Shown piece after piece: positions 35,190-43,498 of a DNA stretch of 64,000 nt. Origin of the DNA: Eubacteriales bacterium (GTDB taxonomy: Bacteria; Bacillota; Clostridia; Lachnospirales; Lachnospiraceae). The stretch is taken from contig JAUNOK010000012.1 in the NCBI GenBank assembly GCA_030537195.1, positions 1-64,000 on the forward strand. Direction: 5' to 3'. The translations under genes were made by a program, and so were the position numbers. The notes under the pieces are model-generated. The model had not been told where the DNA came from. It worked only from the letters and a program-made list of their open reading frames with translations, and did not search any database. Position 1 is the stretch's first letter. Each line of letters starts with the position of its first letter.

Positions 35190-35285
35190 ACTACTAAGCG
35201 GGCAAGCCTGCCACGGCAGGCGCGGGCGTCACACTTTCCCAGCCAACCCCCAGAATGCAATGCCGCAGGCGGGCATTCGTCCGGA
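35190..35285. repeat. GC-rich hairpins linking P1 and P2
   Basis: GCCTGCC/GGCAGGC around 35206-35221 and GAATGC/GCATTC around 35252-35278 give two compact stems. G+C is clearly higher than in neighbouring genes. No gene is seen. Confidence 0.5.
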
Positions 35286-35603
35286 GGCTGACCACTCGAA
35301 GGAGAAGAAGTCAGCCGTACAGAGCTGTGCCGGATAGGGGGTGACGGTGTCATCAGGTATATGCCCGAATATTCATATGTCGTGTGAAAGTTAATGCCGC
35401 AATCTGCTAAAGGTTGGGGCTTGTAATCTCGTTCAAGCGAAGCGCGTTTGATTACAAGCCGCATAAAAAACTCAGCAGATTGCGGCATTTAGTTTCACTA
35501 GACATAGGAATCCTGAGGGCAGATGCATGATGACACCGTCACCCCCTATCCGGCACAGCCTGTACGGCGTCCGGACTACTAAGCTTCCTTCGAGTAGTCA
35601 ACC
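35286..35603. repeat. Long nested palindrome P2 overlapping the 3' end of truA
   Basis: Arms of about 130 bp: outer GGCTGACCACTCGAAGG pairs with the truA tail; GTGCCGGATAGGGGGTGACG and GGTGTCATCA blocks match perfectly with the right arm; AATGCCGCAATCTGCT is perfect; inner 11-bp stem GGCTTGTAATC/GATTACAAGCC (35418-35428, 35450-35460). The 21-nt loop (35429-35449) contains GCGAAGC, the sequence known to make a very stable DNA mini-hairpin. Confidence 0.8.
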
Positions 35604-36328
35604 TTCAGAAGACATAGTCCCTTCGCCGGCGCAGTTGCACCTGCAAGGCTTCTGTTGCGTGCCTCTAAAAGCTCATACATATTCTCCGGTGTTCTCTTCC
35701 CCTGTCCTACTTCAAGAAGAGTACCACTTAATATTCTTACCATATACTGTAAGAATCCACTTCCATGATATGTCAGATTAAGAAATGAACCCTTTAAAGA
35801 TACATCTATTGAATAAATCTCACGGACTGTAGATTTCTTCATCTTAGGATTGCCACAGAACGATGCAAAATCATGCTCTCCAACAAGTATGTCTGCAGCC
35901 TTCTTCATGGCTTCAACATCTAATTTTCCTTCAATTATATTGACATATTTTCTGTTAAATACAGGCTTCTTATCCCCAACATAACATGTATAACAGTAAG
36001 TCTTACCCTGTGCATTATAACGGCTGTGGAATCTGTCAGAAGCAACACGGACTTCCTGTACACAGATATCCTCTGGAAGATATCTGTTCATATAATCGCA
36101 TATCTCGTCTTCCTTCATCCTTGTTTCCATATGTGCATTGGCAACCATTCCTTTTGCATGCACACCGGCATCTGTTCTTCCTGCACCTATAACCTCAACT
36201 TCAGTTCCTGTCATGGCAGAAAGCACTGATTCTAACTTGCCCTGAATTGTCATATCTGTAGTAGGCTGATGTTCCCATCCATAATATCTGGTTCCATCAT
36301 AAGTTATTATCATCTTATAATTCTTCAT
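35579..36328 (-). CDS. truA: tRNA pseudouridine(38-40) synthase TruA
   Basis: 249 residues from the ATG at 36328 (MKNYKMIITYDGTRYYGWEHQP), with GGAGATATC upstream; an ATG 12 bases earlier has no site. Catalytic Asp in GAGRTDAGVHAKGMVANAH (about 51-69), then RYNAQGKTYCYTCYVG and GSFLNLTYHGSGFLQYMVRILSGTLLEVG. Length is usual for TruA. Its last eight codons lie inside palindrome P2, whose other arm carries a degenerate copy of them. RecQ is encoded just upstream. Confidence 0.95.
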   Translation of the reverse strand: MKNYKMIITYDGTRYYGWEHQPTTDMTIQGKLESVLSAMTGTEVEVIGAGRTDAGVHAKGMVANAHMETRMKEDEICDYMNRYLPEDICVQEVRVASDRFHSRYNAQGKTYCYTCYVGDKKPVFNRKYVNIIEGKLDVEAMKKAADILVGEHDFASFCGNPKMKKSTVREIYSIDVSLKGSFLNLTYHGSGFLQYMVRILSGTLLEVGQGKRTPENMYELLEARNRSLAGATAPAKGLCLLKVDYSKEA

Positions 36329-36343
36329 TGATATCTCCATTTC

Positions 36344-37999
36344 TTATCTTGCCAGATTCTGCTTCATTCCATCAAGAAAATCATATATCTCATCCATAAA
36401 TACCTTGCCGTAGCGCTCGTATTTGTTCTCACCGACACCACTTACTGACAACATTTCTTCTTCGTTAAACGGCACTTTAAGGCACATATCTATAAGCGTC
36501 CTGTCTGAGAATATTACATATGGTGGGACGCCTACTGACACAGCTATCTGCTTTCTTAACTCGCGCAGTCTGTTAAATAATATGACGCCTCTCTCATTAA
36601 GCGCATCCTCCGGTTTCTTTGATTTAGGTGTTGCATAGGCTGATTTTGCAGCAGCCGCGGAACGCTTCATTCTGTCTGCTACCATTGCAGCATTCCTTGA
36701 TACAGGTGCACTAAAACGGTTGCCCGGATACATATACGCCTCATCTGCCTCCTGCTCTGCCTCATCAACAACACAGTTAGAACAGTTATGGCAATTATAT
36801 CTTCCGCCCTCAGAATTATCCGGCCTTTCCCCGAAATATTTAAGAATATACTCTCTTAAACAGCTTGTTGTCTTACAATAGTCAACCATTGCATTAAGTC
36901 TTCTTTTATCAAGCATCATCAGCCTTGCTTGTTCCTGTGCATCAATCTCAGGATTAGGCTCTCTGTGTTCAATGAAGAACTTATTAATCATAATATCCTG
37001 TGGAGAGTAAAGCAGTACACACTCAGAATCCTCACCATCTCTTCCGGCACGTCCTGCCTCCTGGTAATAATTCTCTATGCACTGCGGCATATTATAATGA
37101 ATTACAAATCTTACATTAGACTTATCTATTCCCATTCCAAATGCATTGGTTGCAACAACAACAGGCTTTATATCATATATGAATGAGTCCTGATTTTCTT
37201 TTCGTTCTTCAGCTGAAAGTCCTGCATGATATTTAGTTACTGACAGACCATTGGCATTAAGCATGTCATACACTTTCTCAACATTTTTCCTTGTAGCACA
37301 GTATATAATTCCACTGTCCTGCCTGTGGCTTACAAGATAATCAAGTATATATGAATCTTTATCCTTAATATGCTTTACCTTGAATGTCAGATTGCTTCTG
37401 TCAAATCCTGTAGTAAGTATCACCGGTCTCTCAAGTGAAAGAATCTGCAATATATCATCTCTTACCTTACTTGTTGCAGTAGCTGTAAATGCGCTTATTA
37501 TCGGGCGTCTTGCCAGCTTCTTTACGAATGACAATATATTCAGGTAGCTTGGTCTGAAGTCCTGTCCCCACTGCGATATACAATGTGCCTCGTCCACAGT
37601 AATCATAGATATCTCTACATGTGTTGCAAAATCAAGAAATCCCCATGTTTCCAGTCTTTCAGGTGCCACATATATAATCTTATAACGTCCCTGCTTTGCC
37701 AATGCGAGTGCCTTTGTAATCTGGTTATCTGTCAGTGAACTGTTAATATATGCCGCATGTACACCTGCCTGGTTAAGTGCCCCAACCTGATCTTTCATAA
37801 GCGATATAAGAGGTGACACAACAAGAGTAATGCCGGACATTAACAATGCCGGCACCTGATAACATAATGATTTTCCTGCTCCTGTAGGCATAATTCCTAA
37901 TACATCCCGGCCTGCAAGTATAGCATCTACTAACTTTTCCTGACCTGGACGGAAAGAATCATAGCCAAAATAATGCTTTAAAACTCCATATTTATCCAT
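36344..37999 (-). CDS. recQ: ATP-dependent DNA helicase RecQ, short form
   Basis: 551 residues; unwinds DNA 3'-5' in recombination and repair. Walker A MPTGAGKSLCYQVPAL (about 37-52), DEAH box in TVDEAHCISQWGQDFRP (about 138-153), motif VI QEAGRAGRDGE. The zinc-binding cysteines (TSCLREYI, CHNCSNC) are present, but a ~50-residue low-complexity linker (EAEQEADEAY, KRSAAAAKSAY) replaces the winged-helix part of the RQC region. HRDC domain at about 470-551. It starts four bases after the GGDEF gene stop, so the two are cotranscribed. Confidence 0.93.
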   Translation of the reverse strand: MDKYGVLKHYFGYDSFRPGQEKLVDAILAGRDVLGIMPTGAGKSLCYQVPALLMSGITLVVSPLISLMKDQVGALNQAGVHAAYINSSLTDNQITKALALAKQGRYKIIYVAPERLETWGFLDFATHVEISMITVDEAHCISQWGQDFRPSYLNILSFVKKLARRPIISAFTATATSKVRDDILQILSLERPVILTTGFDRSNLTFKVKHIKDKDSYILDYLVSHRQDSGIIYCATRKNVEKVYDMLNANGLSVTKYHAGLSAEERKENQDSFIYDIKPVVVATNAFGMGIDKSNVRFVIHYNMPQCIENYYQEAGRAGRDGEDSECVLLYSPQDIMINKFFIEHREPNPEIDAQEQARLMMLDKRRLNAMVDYCKTTSCLREYILKYFGERPDNSEGGRYNCHNCSNCVVDEAEQEADEAYMYPGNRFSAPVSRNAAMVADRMKRSAAAAKSAYATPKSKKPEDALNERGVILFNRLRELRKQIAVSVGVPPYVIFSDRTLIDMCLKVPFNEEEMLSVSGVGENKYERYGKVFMDEIYDFLDGMKQNLAR

Positions 38000-38002
38000 A
38001 AC

Positions 38003-39610
38003 TTACTCACTTTTCAGTTTTCTCTTACTCTCATACATTCTCTTATCTGATCTGCTTCTTGTATCTTCAAAATCCTTATCAGTCTTAATATCATACTCAG
38101 CATATCCACATGCTATCTGTACATTAAGTCCTGTAATCTCTAATTCCATCTCTGCCTGCTCCTCAAGCTCCCTGAGCTGTCTTACGTGCCTGCCAATATC
38201 AAAATGTCTTTCTTTCTGGTTAATTACAGCACAGAATTCATCTCCACCTATACGATAACATTTGCCATGTCTTCCAAATATGTCTTTAATAATTCTGGCT
38301 GCCGCCTGTATATAGGCATCTCCAGCCGCATGTCCAAGATTATCATTGCACCATTTAAGATTATTAAGATCAAATGTTGCTATAGCATATCCCTCATAAT
38401 CAGATGTCTCATTCTCCCACTCATCAAATGCCGCTCTGTTATACAGTCCGGTCATTGTATCAGTTATCGCCATCTCTTTATAGAAATCGGCCTTCTGACC
38501 CTCTTTAATCTTCTCAAATGCCTCTGAAATACTTTCATATCCAATAACAACTATGAATATAAGCATTCCCAGTTTGCCCAGTACATCCGTCTGCTGCATT
38601 CCTTTATAGTACGCTATAAGATCTACTGCCATAGACACTCCAAGTGCTACAGCTCCCACTATATTAGCTCTGACCTTTCTGTCAAATCCTTTATCCTGAA
38701 TTCTTTTGATAACAACTGCACAGAAATATATCATAGACATAACAAGCATAAGATGTATAACATACACACTGTTTCTAAACTCACATATTCCTGTCACATG
38801 ACATACCAGAAGCACAATATCCGTAATCATAAATATTGCACAAAATGTGTTACTTATATGAGATTTTATTATCTGGAAGAAATTCTTCTCTGCCTGCACA
38901 AAAGGAATAGGCATAAGCATAAGAAGCATATAACCTATAAGTGAACCTATCTTTCTGTCACTGATAAGCAGCGTCGCCAGATTAGTCTCATTAAGAGCCC
39001 ATGCACCTATTAACTGCGCGAACACACCAAAATAAAGCAATGCCTGAGTCTGTGCAATTCTCTTTCTGCATGCAATCCAGAGTACTACCATCGCCACTCC
39101 GACCATTATTATAAATGAACTTAAAGCCGCTGGAATAAGCGACTCTGATATAAGTTCTTTAACAATTCCGGTCTCATCACCATATTCAAATGTTGTTTCA
39201 CGTATCTTAGACCCTTTATAAACATTAGTAAGTCTTACTACTATATCTGTTGTATATGGTGGAATATTAACTATTGTATAGTTAGTTCCCGTTGTTGATC
39301 CATATACAGACTTGTGTGATTTGATATAATATATCAGACTTCCTCCCGCATACACCTCTACCTCCTGATGTCTGCTGACGAATGCAAGCGCCATATTATC
39401 TCCCGCACTTGAATTAAGTTTCAGATAATATTCAATCCTGCCATCACCTGAATATCTGGTATCTTCTGGATGTACAGTTATTCTGGTCCTATCCTGTGCA
39501 GGTGCCTTATTATCCACACTACTGAATATGAAGCCAGATGCAATAAAAAGAAGGAAGCCCAAAAGAATAATATAATAAATAATTCTGTTAATTAATTTAA
39601 TTCTTTTCAT
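38003..39610 (-). CDS. Membrane diguanylate cyclase (GGDEF) with extracytoplasmic sensor
   Basis: 535 residues. TM1 at about 10-28, a beta-rich outside domain (about 35-165), then a block of about seven helices (165-350) in the style of 7TMR-DISM sensors, and a C-terminal GGDEF domain (about 375-535) with intact YRIGGDEFCAVI. No RxxD inhibitory site precedes GGDEF (HGKCYRIGGDEF), so product inhibition may be absent. Makes the second messenger cyclic di-GMP by family. The start ATG follows a terminator-like hairpin whose 3' arm includes the likely ribosome-binding site GAGAGG. Confidence 0.85.
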   Translation of the reverse strand: MKRIKLINRIIYYIILLGFLLFIASGFIFSSVDNKAPAQDRTRITVHPEDTRYSGDGRIEYYLKLNSSAGDNMALAFVSRHQEVEVYAGGSLIYYIKSHKSVYGSTTGTNYTIVNIPPYTTDIVVRLTNVYKGSKIRETTFEYGDETGIVKELISESLIPAALSSFIIMVGVAMVVLWIACRKRIAQTQALLYFGVFAQLIGAWALNETNLATLLISDRKIGSLIGYMLLMLMPIPFVQAEKNFFQIIKSHISNTFCAIFMITDIVLLVCHVTGICEFRNSVYVIHLMLVMSMIYFCAVVIKRIQDKGFDRKVRANIVGAVALGVSMAVDLIAYYKGMQQTDVLGKLGMLIFIVVIGYESISEAFEKIKEGQKADFYKEMAITDTMTGLYNRAAFDEWENETSDYEGYAIATFDLNNLKWCNDNLGHAAGDAYIQAAARIIKDIFGRHGKCYRIGGDEFCAVINQKERHFDIGRHVRQLRELEEQAEMELEITGLNVQIACGYAEYDIKTDKDFEDTRSRSDKRMYESKRKLKSE

Positions 39611-39682
39611 AAAAAAAGCCTCTCGACTATATTATAGTCCTGTCCGTAATATCTATAGACTATAATACAGTAGATTGGCTTT
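39611..39682 (-). terminator. Terminator-like hairpin overlapping the GGDEF gene's ribosome-binding site
   Basis: On minus: AAAGCC ... GGCTTT outer stem, inner 10-bp TATTATAGTC/GACTATAATA, then TTTTTTT directly followed by the ATG of the GGDEF gene. It can end the yqeY transcript and also hides GAGAGG, the only plausible ribosome-binding site. Confidence 0.65.
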
Positions 39683-39720
39683 ATTTTCAAATCATTTTTT
39701 GTTGTTCTGTATTTTGTACA

Positions 39721-40158
39721 CTATTTGCAAAGTTCTGCGACTACCTGATTAATAACTTTACCATCAGCTTTGCCTTTAAGTTCTCCCATAACAGCCTTCA
39801 TAATCTGACCTTTATTCTTAGTTGCAAGAACATCTGCAAACTTTTCTGTAAGGATTGCTTTAATCTCATCTGCAGATAACATCTTAGGTGCAAATTCTTC
39901 CATAACTGCAAGTCTTGACTTATATTCATCGAGTAATTCTGTTCTGTCTGCAGGGCATGTATCAATCTGCTCTTTAACACTCTTTATCTCCTTAAGAATT
40001 GCCTGATCTACAAGTGATTCAGGAATATCATCTCTGCATCCCTCATCGATTCCAACCTTCTTAACTGCTGAAACAAGAACTGCGATAGAATCTTTTCTCT
40101 CTTTGTCTCTTGCCTTCATGGCTTTAATCATTTCACTCTGTAATGTACTTAACTGCAT
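39721..40158 (-). CDS. GatB/YqeY-domain protein
   Basis: 145 residues, almost all helical. N-terminal LSTLQSEMIKAMKARDKERKDSIAVLVSAVKK matches the YqeY start; the C-terminal part (about 85-145) has the GatB-tail signature GQIMKAVMGELKGKADGKVINQVV. YqeY proteins resemble the tRNA-binding tail of GatB and are proposed to bind tRNA, but no firm function is known. Commonly near rpsU or primase genes in Firmicutes; that context is not seen here. Confidence 0.85.
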   Translation of the reverse strand: MQLSTLQSEMIKAMKARDKERKDSIAVLVSAVKKVGIDEGCRDDIPESLVDQAILKEIKSVKEQIDTCPADRTELLDEYKSRLAVMEEFAPKMLSADEIKAILTEKFADVLATKNKGQIMKAVMGELKGKADGKVINQVVAELCK

Positions 40159-40187
40159 AATATAATTCCTTCTTTCTGTTACTTAAA

Positions 40188-41237
40188 TTATATGCTCTTT
40201 GCAAGTTCTGTAGGATTCTCTGAAAACTTGAGCGCTACATCCCTTGAAATAACCCTTGTTTTAACAAGATTAGCAAGCGAATAATTCATTGTATGCATAC
40301 CAGACTGCATATTAGACTGAAGAACGGTCTGAATCTGATTAGTTTTCTTCTCTTTAATAAGATTAGCTACTGCTGTATTATTAAGCATTATCTCTGTAGC
40401 TGCAATTCTTCCCTCCTGCTCTGCACGAGGTACAAGTGTCTGTGTTACAACTCCCACTAATACAGATGCAAGCTGTATTATAAGTGCTGACTGCGCCTCT
40501 ATAGGGCATGCACTGATTATACGCTCAACTGTCTGTGCAGCACTTCTTGTATGAAGTGTTGATAATACAAGATGTCCTGTTTCTGCAGCTGTGATTGCTG
40601 CATTGATAGTCTCATAATCTCTCATCTCTCCTACGAGAATAACATCTGGATCTTCACGAAGTGCCGAACGCAATGCTGTTGCAAAATCAGGTACATCTCT
40701 TCCAACCTGTCTCTGATGTATCATTGACTTCTTAAATCCATATACATACTCGATAGGATCTTCTACTGTAATAATATGTCTTGACATATTATTGTTAATA
40801 TAATCAATCATTGCTGCAAGTGTTGTAGACTTACCACTTCCTGTAGGTCCTGTTACTAGTATAAGACCAGATCTTTTCTCAACAAGCTTAGAAAAAAGCT
40901 TTCCTGAATGTCCTAATTCTTCAAATGATGGTATAACAGGATCAAGAAGACGGATACTTGCTGCAATATTGCCACGCTGGTGATATATATTAATTCTTAA
41001 TCGACCACCGGTCTCATCTGATGAAGCAACATCAATATCTTTTCCTGACTGGACATCTTTTATGTCATCCTCATCGAGAATAGAATATATCATTTCCTCT
41101 GTTTCCTCAATTGACGGTACAATATCAAGAAGCTTAAGTTCTCCATATCTTCTTATAGCCACTGCATCTCCTGCTGTAATATGCAGATCTGAGCAGTTAT
41201 TTTCTCTTGCGTGTCTGATTAACTCTTTTAATTCCAT
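40188..41237 (-). CDS. pilT: PilT-type retraction ATPase
   Basis: 349 residues from the ATG at 41237 (MELKELIRHARENNCSDLHI), with GGGAGGGG upstream. Walker A GPTGSGKSTTLAAM (about 130-143), Asp box TVEDPIEYVY, Walker B SALREDPDVILVGEMRD, His box AAETGHLVLSTLHTRSA and the C-terminal AIRAGE-like region LIKEKKTNQIQTVLQSNMQSGMHTM. This is the type IV pilus retraction ATPase family. No other pilus genes are in the window, so either they lie elsewhere or it serves a competence or secretion machine. Confidence 0.9.
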   Translation of the reverse strand: MELKELIRHARENNCSDLHITAGDAVAIRRYGELKLLDIVPSIEETEEMIYSILDEDDIKDVQSGKDIDVASSDETGGRLRINIYHQRGNIAASIRLLDPVIPSFEELGHSGKLFSKLVEKRSGLILVTGPTGSGKSTTLAAMIDYINNNMSRHIITVEDPIEYVYGFKKSMIHQRQVGRDVPDFATALRSALREDPDVILVGEMRDYETINAAITAAETGHLVLSTLHTRSAAQTVERIISACPIEAQSALIIQLASVLVGVVTQTLVPRAEQEGRIAATEIMLNNTAVANLIKEKKTNQIQTVLQSNMQSGMHTMNYSLANLVKTRVISRDVALKFSENPTELAKSI

Positions 41238-41313
41238 GTTCCCCTCCCATACATTCTGTTCATTAATATACGAACAACACCTAGATACTACCACAATACA
41301 TATGTATATTCAA

Positions 41314-41955
41314 TCACACTTTTATCCCATTTTTCTTACATATATCATTAAGGCAGCATCTTTCACAATGTGGCGTAGTTCTTGCAGTACACACTTCTCT
41401 TCCGTGGTCCACAAATCTGTGGCACAATCCACTTCCTTCTTCCGGTGGAACTATCTTCCACAATGCCATCTCAACCTTTTTAGGTTCTTTCTCGTCCTTA
41501 ACAAGCCCGATTCTGTTACAGAGCCTTATGCAGTGTGTATCTGTAACAATTGCCGGCTTTCCAAAGACATCTCCCATAATAAGATTGGCACTTTTTCTTC
41601 CAACTCCCGGAAGCTTTAACAACTCATCCATGCTGTCAGGCACTTTGTCGTTATACTGTTCATGAAGCATACGCATACATGCACATATATCCTTTGCCTT
41701 GCTTTTTCCAAGCCCGCACGGTCTTACAATTTCTTCAATCTCTTCCGGAGTTGCTGCAGCAAGTGAGGCTATATCAGGATACTTCTCATACAGCCCCTTA
41801 ACCACAACATTTACTCTTGCATCAGTGCATTGTGCCGCAAGTCTTACACTTACAAGCAGTTTCCACGCATCATCATAATCAAGACTGCACTCCGAATCCG
41901 GATATTCTGCCTTTAATCTTCTGATAACTTCTAACACAAGTTCTTTCTTAGTCAT
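41314..41955 (-). CDS. nth: Endonuclease III (DNA glycosylase/AP lyase)
   Basis: 213 residues; removes oxidised pyrimidines and cleaves abasic sites. Helix-hairpin-helix LLKLPGVGRKSANLIMGDVFG with catalytic Lys (about 117-127), catalytic Asp in VTDTHCIRLCNRIGL. The [4Fe-4S] cysteines at the C-terminus read C-x7-C-x2-C-x5-C (VCTARTTPHCERCCLNDIC), one residue longer in the first gap than the classic x6. Length is normal. It starts four bases after the NSS transporter's stop. Confidence 0.93.
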   Translation of the reverse strand: MTKKELVLEVIRRLKAEYPDSECSLDYDDAWKLLVSVRLAAQCTDARVNVVVKGLYEKYPDIASLAAATPEEIEEIVRPCGLGKSKAKDICACMRMLHEQYNDKVPDSMDELLKLPGVGRKSANLIMGDVFGKPAIVTDTHCIRLCNRIGLVKDEKEPKKVEMALWKIVPPEEGSGLCHRFVDHGREVCTARTTPHCERCCLNDICKKNGIKV

Positions 41956-41958
41956 AGC

Positions 41959-43425
41959 TTACGCATCTTTCTTCTTATAATTAGCAATTCCAAATATTGC
42001 AATCAGCAATACACATGCAAATATCATCCATCCAACAAGGTAGCCTGTTCCCATTGGTTTAAATGTATCATAATATCCCTTAAGATATACAACCACAATA
42101 ATAGCTGGTAATATATAACTCATATAGAATCTTAACCAGTCAGGAAGCTTAGGTCCTTTACCTTCGTTAGCTTCTTTCCTGAAGCCTTCCCAGCCCCATC
42201 CGTTCTTCTTCGTACAGAATAATACGAATATCATGCTTCCAAGAGGAAGAAGATTATATGAAACAAGGAAATCCTCAAGATCCATAATTGAACTTCCTGC
42301 ACCTAAAGGCTGGAAACCTGCAAGCTTGTTAAAGCCGAATACCGCAGGAAGTGAAAGCAGAATCATGAATATGATGTTAAAAGCAACCACATTTTTTCTT
42401 GAAAATCCTTTAAGGTCAATATAGAAAGCTATAATGTTCTCAAATACAGCAATTACAGTTGATAATGCTGCAAATGACATGAATACAAAGAACGCTGTTC
42501 CCCATATTCTTCCGCCTGCCATATGATTAAATATATTAGGCAGTGTAATAAATAAAAGTGATGGACCAGCTCCCGGAGCAACTCCATACGCAAAACATGC
42601 AGGAATAATGATGAATCCAGCCATAAGAGCAACAAATGTATCAAGAAGGATTATGTTAACAGCCTCTCCACCTATTGTTCTGTCTTTCTTTAAGTAACTT
42701 CCGAATATCTCCATCGCACCAATACCAACACTAAGTGTAAAGAATGCATGTGTCATTGCATCAAATATAACTGGTCCAAGACCTCTTGCTTTAATAGTAT
42801 CAAGGTTAGGTACCATGTAGAATTTAACACCTTCTGATGCATTAGGCAGTACAAGTGAATGAACAGCAAGTACAACGATAAGGATAAGAAGGAGTGACAT
42901 CATAACCTTGGTAATCTTCTCAACACCCTTCTGTAATCCAAGTGCACATACACCGAATGATAATAATACCGCAACAATCATCCAGATCGTCATTGTTCCC
43001 GGCTGTAAAAGCATCGTTCCAAATGCACCTGACACTTCATCTGGCTCTAACCCTGCCAATGCGCCACTTGCTTCGCGCCATGCATAGTAAAGCATCCAGC
43101 CTGCAACCATAGTATAGAAAGCCATAAGTATATAACTTCCGACTACTGACACCCATTTGAAATGATGCCATTTGCTTCCCTTAGTCTCTAACTCTTCAAA
43201 TGCCCTTGCAGCTCCTTTTCCGCTTCCTCGTCCTATAGTGAACTCAGCACACATAATAGGAAATCCAAGAATTGCAAGGAATACAAGATAGATGAGTACG
43301 AATGCCGCACCACCATTCTCTCCGCATATGTATGGGAATTTCCACACATTACCAAGTCCTACCGCGCACCCAGCCGACACTAATATAAAGCCGAGACGCG
43401 AACCGAATTTTTCTCTCTCTTTCAA
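41959..43425 (-). CDS. Sodium-dependent neurotransmitter-symporter (NSS) family transporter
   Basis: 488 residues, about 11-12 helices. Na+-coupled importer of amino acids such as Trp, Tyr or Leu by family (TnaT, LeuT). Signature GLGNVWKFPYICGENGGAAFVLIY in TM1 (about 22-45), a GRGSGKGA loop, TM6 region FDAMTHAFFTLSVGIGAMEIFGSY, TM8 FMSFAALSTVIAVFENIIAF. The C-terminus is Lys-rich. Substrate cannot be read from the sequence. Confidence 0.93.
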   Translation of the reverse strand: MKEREKFGSRLGFILVSAGCAVGLGNVWKFPYICGENGGAAFVLIYLVFLAILGFPIMCAEFTIGRGSGKGAARAFEELETKGSKWHHFKWVSVVGSYILMAFYTMVAGWMLYYAWREASGALAGLEPDEVSGAFGTMLLQPGTMTIWMIVAVLLSFGVCALGLQKGVEKITKVMMSLLLILIVVLAVHSLVLPNASEGVKFYMVPNLDTIKARGLGPVIFDAMTHAFFTLSVGIGAMEIFGSYLKKDRTIGGEAVNIILLDTFVALMAGFIIIPACFAYGVAPGAGPSLLFITLPNIFNHMAGGRIWGTAFFVFMSFAALSTVIAVFENIIAFYIDLKGFSRKNVVAFNIIFMILLSLPAVFGFNKLAGFQPLGAGSSIMDLEDFLVSYNLLPLGSMIFVLFCTKKNGWGWEGFRKEANEGKGPKLPDWLRFYMSYILPAIIVVVYLKGYYDTFKPMGTGYLVGWMIFACVLLIAIFGIANYKKKDA

Positions 43426-43498
43426 AACAAAACCTCCGTCATTAATATATTTACATTAATTAAGATTGTACCATATATTACGACATTTTGACAGTTAA

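Noticed and set aside
34962-35603. Insertion sequence
   Set aside because: No transposase frame inside or beside the palindromes; both strands lack a plausible gene between 34953 and 35578.
11321-43066. GCGAAGC occurrences inside genes (pfkA, ftsH, NSS transporter)
   Set aside because: A 7-mer is expected several times by chance in 64 kb; only copies at palindrome tips are treated as meaningful.
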